This document shows, in pieces, positions 32,434-40,900 of a stretch of DNA of 64,000 bases. A model generated the notes under the pieces. The model worked only from the letters and a program-made list of their open reading frames with translations. It did not search any database and was not told where the DNA came from. The position numbers and the translations under genes are program-made. The stretch is from Lineus longissimus. Its lineage: Eukaryota > Nemertea > Pilidiophora > Heteronemertea > Lineidae. The stretch is from positions 7,258,501-7,322,500 of the forward strand of contig NC_088313.1 in assembly GCF_910592395.1 (NCBI RefSeq). Direction: 5' to 3'. The first letter of the stretch is position 1; every line of letters begins with the position of its first letter.

Positions 32434-34065
32434 ATGGCTGAAGGAGGTGAAAATTATGAAATGGATGATTACGATTCACAATCATCATCATCATCATCAG
32501 GAACTTTTGAACAAATTCTAGAAATGAGAAAGGATGATTTAATTAATCAATATATTCACGCAAGATACAACACAGGTGAAACCAATAGAACTTTTCAAGA
32601 TGACGGCACAACATACAACACAGGAGGTGAATATATCCAAATGGATGAGATAGATCCTAATACAGGTGAAATCAATAGAACTTTTCAAGATGACGGCACA
32701 ACATACAACACAGGAGGTGGAAATCTTACTACTGAAACTTCATTCAGTACACCAGAAAGAGTAAGAGGTATTGTCCCTGAATTGATGGAAAAGGAGTTAA
32801 GTTACGATACAATAGAGGATAAACTTGATAAAGCATTGGGAGGATCAATCTGGAATTATGACAAGAAAAAATTGAGTAATCTTTCACCACACATTAGTTA
32901 CAATGGAAACAAACTTTATTACAATCCGAGAAATTCTGAATTTGATTTGATAAAAGATAAACGAGGAAACAAAAATTTATTTGAATATTCTGATAAAAAT
33001 GGAGAAAAGATAAAGTTAATTCCTTTAACTAAGGATAATGGAATCTTCTATGCTGAAGGCACATTAAAGACTAAGTTTGGTACTAGATTTGTTGACATGA
33101 TTAGAGGTATGATTGCACCTGACCCACCAGTAAGGGAACCTACATTAGTAACCCCTGAAACACAGGCAGTAATTAATGAGGTAAACAGTTCAAACAAACC
33201 AATAGATAAACTGATAGATTCTAATGATGATGAACTTAAAACACTGGGTTTTACTGAAAATGCCTTGAGAGAACTTAGAGGGTTAAAACAGGCTGGTGAT
33301 GATCTAGCTGCAGTAAAGAGGGATAAGGACATGCAAATACAAGAACTAGAAAATAAACTTCGTAATTTAACAAGAGACTATGTAAAGTCTGTAGAAGAAG
33401 ATACTAAAGATAAAGGAGAGTTGAAAAAGCAAATAGATGAACTAAATGACAAATTGCATGAGGAACAGTCAAAGGTATGGAGGTTAGACAATGACAGGGA
33501 GTCACAAACTAGAAGAATTAAACGTTTAATTGTTGATGTTCTAAAGAAACCAGATTCAACTATTCCTCTAAAGGACAGAATAAAGTTACTTTTTAAGACG
33601 TATGGTGTAACTATTAGCGCCATAATAACAGCTGTTGTAATGACATTTACAACTCTAGGTCTCAGTATCAGTAGTGCTTTAAGTGGTGCCACTAAATCTG
33701 TAAAACCAACTCCAGGACCAGACCCAACTCCAGGACCAGACCCAACTCCAGGACCAGACCCAACTCCAGGACCTACACCAGAACCAGGACCAAAACCATC
33801 AATACCAGATAAAGTAAAAGAAGGTCTCAAGAAGTTTGCTGAATGGCTAAAAGAACTAGCCAAGAAATCAGCTGCGGCTTTACCGGGAATCATCGGTTCT
33901 ATCGTATCATTTCTCCTGAAAACAATTGGTGCAGTTGTTGGCTTTCTAGCTGAACATCTGATCATAGCAGTTATTGCTATTGTGAGCTCCATAATTTATG
34001 GTTTAATTGGGGGTGTTAAAGCCTTAAAATCACGTAAAACAGTAAAATCACGTAAAAGGTCTTAG
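32434..34065 (+). CDS. Long coiled-coil/membrane protein with hypervariable N-terminus
   Basis: 543 aa. Order: a short conserved start MAEGGENYEM; a repeat-rich variable region with Ser and YNTGG-containing units (to about residue 105); a conserved stretch from RGIVPELMEKE; a second variable part; then, from EGTLKTKFGTRF, a segment nearly identical to copy 1. The latter holds a predicted coiled coil (about 285–365), a hydrophobic segment (VTISAIITAVVMTFTTLG), PGPDPT repeats (three here, fewer in copy 1), an alanine/glycine-rich hydrophobic region (AALPGIIGSIVSFLLKTIGA, then LIIAVIAIVSSIIYGLIGG) and a basic tail. It may be a membrane-associated or fibre-like virion protein; no function is established. 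Confidence 0.75.
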   Translation: MAEGGENYEMDDYDSQSSSSSSGTFEQILEMRKDDLINQYIHARYNTGETNRTFQDDGTTYNTGGEYIQMDEIDPNTGEINRTFQDDGTTYNTGGGNLTTETSFSTPERVRGIVPELMEKELSYDTIEDKLDKALGGSIWNYDKKKLSNLSPHISYNGNKLYYNPRNSEFDLIKDKRGNKNLFEYSDKNGEKIKLIPLTKDNGIFYAEGTLKTKFGTRFVDMIRGMIAPDPPVREPTLVTPETQAVINEVNSSNKPIDKLIDSNDDELKTLGFTENALRELRGLKQAGDDLAAVKRDKDMQIQELENKLRNLTRDYVKSVEEDTKDKGELKKQIDELNDKLHEEQSKVWRLDNDRESQTRRIKRLIVDVLKKPDSTIPLKDRIKLLFKTYGVTISAIITAVVMTFTTLGLSISSALSGATKSVKPTPGPDPTPGPDPTPGPDPTPGPTPEPGPKPSIPDKVKEGLKKFAEWLKELAKKSAAALPGIIGSIVSFLLKTIGAVVGFLAEHLIIAVIAIVSSIIYGLIGGVKALKSRKTVKSRKRS

Positions 34066-34112
34066 GTTACCTTCTATCAAAACAATGTTTAAAAAATAAT
34101 TATTATGTAAAT

Positions 34113-35375
34113 ATGAATAAATACATCTCATTAAAAGACTATTATTCTAGTGAGCCGGACTTCGTCCTGAGAGCAGAGCTCGAGTGGAACAATGAGAATC
34201 TTAAAGGATACATTCGTCCTAGGGTCATGGATCGAGCTATGCTCTCAGGACTGCGTCCGACTAGAAATTTTAGTGAAGAAAATGTCAGCAAGAATTATGA
34301 CAGTGGGAAATTTGATAAGCCTACTCGAGCTATGCTCTCAGGACGAAGTCTGACTAGGACAAAGTCCCGAGAGCAAAGCTCGACTGAGACAATCAAAGTA
34401 GTCCTGCCAAGAATGAAAGAATATGACGTCAGTACCAACACTAATGCTCAATTCTGCCGTAATTGTAAAAGGTGGACACTTTTTGAGTATCAAAAAAACT
34501 TGAATTCAGCAAGGTACGCAGCTAAAACTGTGAAGTATCAATTCTGCACCAATTGCAATTCGACTACTTACGACGATGATTTTAAAACTCTTGAGATCAA
34601 TATTGACAACAAGACACGTTACTTTGACAGTATTCTAAGGAAACTTGGATGGAGTCGGCTGTCCGAATCGGCAGTTAAGTATTTAAAGGACTTTGTGGAA
34701 GGGTATTTACATTGCTACTTTTCAAGTCACAGAAAATGTCTTAGTAAGCAGAGATATGAAAGTACTCTTCAGTCAGCCCTAAAAATGGGTATTAACACTC
34801 TCCCCTCTAAGTTTTGTAACCAAGGGTTACATGGTGAAGCCATGCTTTTTAAATTTCACTGTGGGGAATATGATTGGTTTCTTGCCATTGAATTTATTAA
34901 CAGGGCAATTGGTAAACCGCAATTAACCGATGAGAATATCACTGACCTTAGACTAGTGTACTATGCTTTCCTTAGATTTCTGCATTACTGTGGTGTCAAG
35001 GTCACCATTAACTACAAGGTATTTTTACACCAAGCCTTTAAAACGCTGAAAATTGATTATGTAATATTTACACCTTTTTTAACCAACAAGGAGCGAGTAA
35101 ATGATTTGGAGATATTATGGTATGATTTCACTCAAAGTATTTTCTTCCAGAATTACAAGGTTGAGAAGGAATATGACCAGGATATTGACAAGCAGTTTGA
35201 CGTTTTATTGGGTGCTAGTGCAGGTCGAGACATTAACTGCATCAATAATATTAAGTTTACACCAGCCGGACTTCGTCCTGAGAGCACAGCTCGAGCCAGA
35301 CTTCGTCCTGAGAGCACAGCTCGAGCCGGACTTCGTCCTGAGAGCACAGCTCGAGCTAGTGTTAAGATGCAATAA
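34113..35375 (+). CDS. Zinc-ribbon protein, possible late transcription factor
   Basis: 420 aa. An N-terminal region heavily invaded by double-hairpin repeats (five units in residues 10–90) leads to CRNCKRWTLFEYQ and YQFCTNCNSTTYD, a four-Cys zinc ribbon, then a helical domain starting NKTRYFDSILRKLGW and including RLVYYAFLRFLHYCGV and LEILWYDFTQ. A zinc ribbon plus this helical pattern resembles the VLTF-3-like late transcription factors of large DNA viruses; this is a by-eye comparison and could be wrong. The C-terminus consists of three tandem 10-aa double-hairpin products (LRPESTARA). The repeats avoid the zinc ribbon and helical core. Confidence 0.7.
   Translation: MNKYISLKDYYSSEPDFVLRAELEWNNENLKGYIRPRVMDRAMLSGLRPTRNFSEENVSKNYDSGKFDKPTRAMLSGRSLTRTKSREQSSTETIKVVLPRMKEYDVSTNTNAQFCRNCKRWTLFEYQKNLNSARYAAKTVKYQFCTNCNSTTYDDDFKTLEINIDNKTRYFDSILRKLGWSRLSESAVKYLKDFVEGYLHCYFSSHRKCLSKQRYESTLQSALKMGINTLPSKFCNQGLHGEAMLFKFHCGEYDWFLAIEFINRAIGKPQLTDENITDLRLVYYAFLRFLHYCGVKVTINYKVFLHQAFKTLKIDYVIFTPFLTNKERVNDLEILWYDFTQSIFFQNYKVEKEYDQDIDKQFDVLLGASAGRDINCINNIKFTPAGLRPESTARARLRPESTARAGLRPESTARASVKMQ
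34156..34382. repeat. Four double-hairpin repeats in the zinc-ribbon gene
   Basis: Units at 34156–34182 (reverse), 34233–34259, 34326–34352 (flanked by ACT on both sides) and 34356–34382 (reverse). Loops differ between units while the stems are kept. Confidence 0.9.
35267..35353. repeat. Three tandem double-hairpin repeats, 30-bp period
   Basis: Starts at 35267, 35297 and 35327. Copy 1 has two here. The middle unit has AGAC in place of GGAC. Confidence 0.92.
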
Positions 35376-35426
35376 AGTTGTGAAAACAGCATTTTGCACT
35401 TAACAGTCATTTTTCCATAATTTTAA

Positions 35427-36278
35427 ATGAATAATCAGCAAATGAATAGTCAGACATCTGCAGTGATTGAACAACAGATGAAACAGATTGGTGTTATGAG
35501 TCCTGAGAGCTTAGCTCGAGTTGGGGCTTCTAACCAACAGAACACTGGTAGTTACCAACAAAACAGAACTAACTTTCAACAGAACTGCTCTACAAATCAA
35601 CAAGTTTCAAACAAGCAGTTGAATAGTTCAAATTTTGTTAATCCTAGTCAAGGAATAGTTAATCCCAGTCAAGGAATAGTCAATTCTAGTTGTCAACTAG
35701 GCTCAACTCGAGCTACGCTCTCAGGACAAAGTCCGACTAGCAATCAACAACATTTGAACTATTTGACTGATAGTGGCCTTAAAGCCAAACAAGACTTAGA
35801 GATTCTAGTTGCAACTGGTAAAAGCAAGGATTTCCTTAATAAACAAATAACTTTTAATGACTTAGATAATATGACTGAAAAAGAAATCTTAAAACACCAT
35901 AGAATGTATGAAACAAAGATGGCTGCCAGACTTAATGATTCTTTGGGTAAGACAGTAATTAAAGCTTACACTAAATTATCAAGGTGGTTATTACCAATAG
36001 ATGATGAAGATAATCTTTACCATGATCTTAGAAATGATTATTTGATAACTAACGAGTTGGATAAATGGCTTGGATGGTTGAGTTTGAGAATGGGACCATT
36101 AACTGCACTTGCCTCAACAACACTTATTACTTTAGGTCATTGTCATGAGGAATCATCTATGAATACATCGAGTATGACTGCATCAAATATGAATACACCA
36201 AATATGACTGTCTCTGAATGTGACAAATCAATAGATGAAAGTCTAGATATCACAGGTAGTGATGATAAAGAAGACTAA
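35427..36278 (+). CDS. Q/N-rich protein of unknown function
   Basis: 283 aa. A Gln/Asn-rich, probably disordered N-terminus with two NPSQGIV units is followed by a compact helical region (NYLTDSGLKAKQDLEILV to LGWLSLRMGPLTALAS) and a tail with SMNTSSMTASNMNTPNMT. Two double-hairpin units lie in the disordered part (half unit near 35498–35519; full unit 35709–35735 with ACT on both sides). The ATG is in TTTTAAATG. No family recognised. Confidence 0.7.
   Translation: MNNQQMNSQTSAVIEQQMKQIGVMSPESLARVGASNQQNTGSYQQNRTNFQQNCSTNQQVSNKQLNSSNFVNPSQGIVNPSQGIVNSSCQLGSTRATLSGQSPTSNQQHLNYLTDSGLKAKQDLEILVATGKSKDFLNKQITFNDLDNMTEKEILKHHRMYETKMAARLNDSLGKTVIKAYTKLSRWLLPIDDEDNLYHDLRNDYLITNELDKWLGWLSLRMGPLTALASTTLITLGHCHEESSMNTSSMTASNMNTPNMTVSECDKSIDESLDITGSDDKED
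35498..35735. repeat. Double-hairpin repeats in the Q/N-rich gene
   Basis: A half unit (first hairpin intact, second lost) at 35498–35519 and a full unit at 35709–35735 flanked by ACT/ACT. Confidence 0.85.
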
Positions 36279-36327
36279 ATTAACCTGGTTATGAGAACAT
36301 AGTTCGAATTAAATTCGGCCAAGATAA

Positions 36328-36864
36328 ATGGAACTTGAAACTGTAACTGATACTACTCGAGCTATGCTCTCAGGACAAAGTCCGACTAAAGTTTCAGTGT
36401 CTAAGAAACCTCGATCAGAGAAACAATTAGCATGGTCTAGAGAACTGGGTAGAAGATCTAAGGAATTTAAGAGGATAAAAAAGGATAAGACGACATTTAA
36501 AGTACAGGACTCCTCACCAAACAACAGAGTTGTGGAAAAGGAGGAAGAAGAAGTAGAGGAAGAAGAACCACAATCTCAAAATACTGATGTATCACTGCGT
36601 GAATCTAGTAGTAATACTTATGTCTATGTACTAGGTTTAGGTGCAATTATTTTAGCATCATTTATCATGTTTAAGAAACTTACTAAAAAAGTAAGTAAAG
36701 AGCAGCGATCAGGCTTGAATCAAACTTTGTTCTCTGGACGTAGTCCTAATCGAGCTATGCTCTCTGGACAAAGTCCGAATGAAGCAGTCATGAAGGGATC
36801 AATTAACCCTCTTGTTAAACCTGTAGTTAAAGAGAAGAAATGTACTATTCCTTTAATGGAATGA
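36328..36864 (+). CDS. Basic/acidic single-pass membrane protein
   Basis: 178 aa. Basic N-terminal domain (SEKQLAWSRELGRRSKEFKR), Glu-rich linker (EKEEEEVEEEEP), membrane segment (TYVYVLGLGAIILASFIMF) and a basic tail ending VKEKKCTIPLME. Compared with copy 1 (158 aa) it has two extra 10-aa blocks, each exactly one double-hairpin unit with a 3-bp flanking duplication (36358–36387 and 36751–36780). A virion membrane or DNA-associated role is possible; not established. ATG in GATAAATG. Confidence 0.75.
   Translation: MELETVTDTTRAMLSGQSPTKVSVSKKPRSEKQLAWSRELGRRSKEFKRIKKDKTTFKVQDSSPNNRVVEKEEEEVEEEEPQSQNTDVSLRESSSNTYVYVLGLGAIILASFIMFKKLTKKVSKEQRSGLNQTLFSGRSPNRAMLSGQSPNEAVMKGSINPLVKPVVKEKKCTIPLME
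36355..36387. repeat. Double-hairpin insertion with empty site in copy 1
   Basis: ACT–27 bp–ACT. Copy 1 has a single ACT at the same place in otherwise identical sequence. Confidence 0.92.
36720..36780. repeat. Degenerate and fresh double-hairpin units in tandem
   Basis: 36720–36746 is an older unit shared with copy 1. 36751–36777 matches the consensus, is flanked by AAT/AAT and is absent from copy 1. Confidence 0.88.
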
Positions 36865-36879
36865 TCTAATCAGGTGGTC

Positions 36880-36966
36880 CGACTTCGTCTTGAGAGCTCT
36901 GCTCGAGTCAATCTTTGTTCTCTGGACCTTGTCTCAGTCAGACTTCGTCTTGAGAGCAAAGCTCGA
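36880..36966. repeat. Double-hairpin cluster between convergent genes
   Basis: Three units (36880–36906, 36908–36934, 36940–36966) between and overlapping the ends of the 178-aa and 316-aa genes. Confidence 0.88.
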
Positions 36967-37888
36967 TTCTTAACTCTAAAGAAACCTCTGTTCCTCTGAA
37001 ATTAACTAGCTTACCATTCTCATCAGTGATTTCGAATTTTATGTGATTAGTACACTTATTTATCGTTTTCTTACAATTCGGTTCGTATCGCTGCATTTTT
37101 ATTTGGTCACCATCTTCTACAGGTATGATGCAGAAAATGTTAGATGGTTTATTGTTGTAGAGGGTCTTAGCTTTGTCAACCAAATTAGCTTGCAGGAATA
37201 GATATTTCCTGTAAAAGTTGAGTGGTCTTGTGGAGTAGTATTTTCCTTTCTTGGTGAATTTAGTTTGCTTAAAGCCAAACCACTCATTCACCACTGTGAG
37301 CTGTTTTTCTATCACCTCTCTTATGGTTTTGCTTATTTGAAAACCTTCTGTGTTTCTCTCAATCTTGATTTTTTCATTTTTATCTAACTTGTCTACTTTC
37401 AGAGGGTACTCTTTATCCTCTGTAAGTTCAAGGGTTATGTAATTATTGTTATCACAGTAAATTTTCACATGGCTTATTCCAATTTCTTTTATGTATTTTT
37501 GCCATACCTCACAAAACTCACTTAAACTAAAATGTCGAGAGTATGGAAATGTGTATTGAGTAATGGTGTCTTTAGTTGTGGTAGAATCATTTTCCAAATG
37601 CCGTTCGCAAATTTTCATGACTTCCTTTTCAAGTGTATCTGTTTCAAGTCCAGGAGCAAATAATGTCCTACACCATAATTGTTTATCTAAGGGCTCATGT
37701 GTTGTAATTCTGGTTATTTCGACTAGAAATGAGAAAATCCTGACTCCCTCTGGTAGAAAATCACCTGTCCACCATGAATTGTAAAAGGTTATCGATTTCA
37801 AAGTAATGGATTTTATGTCTAATTGGTCTGTTAAGTAGTACTCAAATTTGGCTTCATTACATTCTTGTTCATTGATTATGAAGTCCAT
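36938..37888 (-). CDS. Second penton-like minor capsid protein
   Basis: 316 aa. The C-terminal signature FEITDENGKLVNFRGTEVSL parallels IRLTDEKGEIIDLNGHNVQY of the 255-aa penton protein at 46442, suggesting a shared single jelly-roll ending. N-terminal motifs include SITFYNSWWTG and LWCRTLFAPGL. The last nine codons and stop come from a double-hairpin unit (36940–36966). It is divergent with PolB (56 bp between starts) and convergent with the 178-aa gene across a cluster of repeats. It may form or decorate the vertex; a homotypic pair with the other penton protein is inferred. Confidence 0.6.
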   Translation of the reverse strand: MDFIINEQECNEAKFEYYLTDQLDIKSITLKSITFYNSWWTGDFLPEGVRIFSFLVEITRITTHEPLDKQLWCRTLFAPGLETDTLEKEVMKICERHLENDSTTTKDTITQYTFPYSRHFSLSEFCEVWQKYIKEIGISHVKIYCDNNNYITLELTEDKEYPLKVDKLDKNEKIKIERNTEGFQISKTIREVIEKQLTVVNEWFGFKQTKFTKKGKYYSTRPLNFYRKYLFLQANLVDKAKTLYNNKPSNIFCIIPVEDGDQIKMQRYEPNCKKTINKCTNHIKFEITDENGKLVNFRGTEVSLELRIELCSQDEV

Positions 37889-37944
37889 TTCTATTTAATT
37901 CAAGAGATTTATTGAATTTAATAAATTTTAATCTAATAAATAGA

Positions 37945-40900
37945 ATGACTGATAAGAATCAGAAAATACTTTGCACTACATGTGACAAGTACATATCCTA
38001 CAATAATATGGCTATTCACAGGAGAACCAAAGGTCACTTAAGTAAATTAAATCCGGATTATGTGCCTCTTGCTCAACCCCGAGCCCCATCACTGATCCCT
38101 AAAACTATGGATAAGAAACTTGCATTTGAGGAAAATGAGCTAGATGGCATAAAGAAAGTGAGTGGAATAGAAATAGTAAAACAATTTGGCAAGCCTGTAG
38201 TCACCATTAGTTTGAAGATTGACAGAGAAGCTAAACAAGTGTATGAATACAGAGATAAATTAGAGGAGGTATTATTTCAACTCAATGATTACCATCACAA
38301 AATTAGCATATCAGTATTTGCTCAGTTTGATCGACCTTTGGTCGAAGAGCAGAGCATTGATCGTCAGGGTGAAAGTGTAACACACCCCATACAGTCTCCA
38401 ATGGAAAGCATAATTTCAAGGAACCAGGCAATTTATGCCATAACCAACCAGTTAAACTACATTAAGACACAGATTGAGGAAAGGTACTTTCAAGGTTCTG
38501 GACTTACTTTAAATAAAATAGAGTCTTGTAACATGACCATCTGTTCTTACAAGAGGTGTAAAGGTGGTCATTACACTAAATTACCATTTAAAACAAAAGC
38601 AGTAATAAATGTGGAATCAAATGACAATAAATGTTTTCTCTGGTCTTTATTGGCCGCTAAATATCTGAAAGAAAATCCAGAGACGGACTTTGTCCTGAGA
38701 GCAGAGCTCGAGAGTACATTCAATATCACTACCGATATCAAAATCGAGCCTAGCTCTCAGTACGGAGTACGAATCAAATCATTTCCTGTATGTATTCAAA
38801 AGGATATCCCTAAGATAGAGAGTGATAATAATCTCAAGATTAATGTGTTCAAGTTAGAGAACGAATGGGCTAAGAGCACCTGTGAGGCAAAACTAGAACC
38901 TCTCTACCTGTCCAAGAATTATGATGATGATGATGTCATTGATCTGCTCTATTTCAAGGACCATTTCATGTACATAAGAGACATCAATCTTTTCTTCAGG
39001 ACACTAGCTCATAGAGTGTATCTTTGCAGGAGATGCATGAATTACTTTTACAGGAAGTCAACACTAGATAAACATAAAAAGAAATGTGGAGAACACGATT
39101 ACTGTAAGATTACTTTGCCTACACCTAACAGTAAATGGTCACAAATTAAATTTGAAAAACACTCATTCAAAAATAGAGTTCCGTTTGTGATCTATGCTGA
39201 TTTCGAAGCGATAAGCGAACCTTGTTCTTCTGCCGAAGGCAACATACCAGTAGTATCAGTAGAGCCACCTATGATGAAAGAACCGAGTTCAAAGAAACTT
39301 TTTAAACAAAATGCATCAGCTGTTGGTGTTTATGTTCACTCAGACTACACACACCTTTACAGTAGCCAGTATGTGTCTCACAGGGGTGCTGATGTTGTAG
39401 ATGTGTTCTGTAATTGGTTAATCAGGATGGAAGAACAATTCTCTAATTTATTGAACTGTAACTTTCCTCTAACAATGACAGATGAAGACTGGCATAAATA
39501 TCAATTAGAAACACATTGTTACTATTGTAATCAACCTTTGGGATATGACAAGGTCAAGGATCATGATCACTACTGTGGTAGATATCGAGGTGCTGCTCAC
39601 AACTCGTGTAATTTGAATGAAAAGAAAGCTATGTTTGTTCCAGTGTTTTTTCACAATCTCAGTAATTACGATTCTCACTTATTTATTAAAGAATTAATGA
39701 ATAAGCTACCGAAGTACAAGAAACTGAAAATACTTGCCAAAACATCAGAGGAATACATTTCATTTCAGTTCGGTTGTTTCAGGTTTTTGGACTCGTACAG
39801 ATTCCTGCAGTCCAGTTTAGACAACATAACCAAATCAATGTTGGATGATGATTTTAAAATTACCAGACAGCTGTTCCCAAATACCACTGACTTTAAGCTA
39901 TTGAGGAAGAAGGGTTCAGTACCTTACTCTTTTTACACATCACATGAAAGCTACAATGTTACTTACCTAGAAAAGTCTATGTTTTTTGACGAATTGAAAA
40001 ATGAAATGGCACCTGATTCTGCCTATGATGAGGCTAAGGTAATATGGGATCATTTCAAGATCAGGAATCACGGTGAGTTCATTGACCTCTACCTCAAAAC
40101 TGATGTGATCCTTTTAGCTGATTTATTTGAGAAATTCAGGGATGTCAATTTGAACTACTTTCAGATAGATCCCTGTCACTGTTACTCGGCACCAGGCCTA
40201 ACCTGGCAAGCTGGTTTGAAGTACACAGGAATAAACCTAGAACTACTGACTGATACCAACATCTTACTTACTTTTGAGAAAGCAATACGAGGTGGAATTT
40301 CGGGTGTTATGGGAACAAGACATGTAAAGGCAGATGAACACCACAAACTACTCTACATAGACGCAAATAATCTCTACGGCTGGTCCATGATGGAACCTCA
40401 ACCCTATGGTAGTTTTGAAATGATAGATATTGATCCACTCGAGCTATGCTCTCAGGACAAAGTCCGACTTAACATGAATGTTATCAGTAAAGAGCAGATT
40501 ATGGCAATTCCAAGTGATAGTGAAGTAGGCTACTTCTTAGAGGTTGATTTGGAGTATCCAGGAAATATTAAATTTAAGTCAAGGAACTTTCCATTCTGTC
40601 CCGAATCTCTCTTTATTGAAGATGATGAATTAAGTCCTTACCAGAGAGAGTTACTGGGTGATGATAAAAGATCAAATGTAGAGAAACTAATACTAACACA
40701 AAAGGATAAAACTAATTACATAGTGCATTACAGAATGCTACAATTTTACCTCAAGCACGGAATGGTACTTAAGAGGGTTCATTCAGTGATAAGCTTTAAA
40801 CAATCAAAGTGGTTAGCACCATACATTGATTTTAACACTAAAAGACGTATGGATTCTAAGACTGATTTTGAGAAAGACTATTTTAAACTGATGAACAATT

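Noticed and set aside
34156-35353. CRISPR-like array of short palindromic repeats
   Set aside because: Unit spacing is irregular or immediately tandem (30 bp), units lie in coding frames in both orientations and there are no uniform spacers. This is eukaryotic DNA.
36358-36384. Self-cleaving ribozyme (hammerhead-like) in the double-hairpin repeat
   Set aside because: The conserved CUGAUGA and GAAA core boxes are absent; only two independent 4-bp hairpins are present.
37912-37944. Upstream PolB start
   Set aside because: The open frame extends 33 bp upstream but begins at TTG; the first ATG is at 37945, just before the Cys/His finger.
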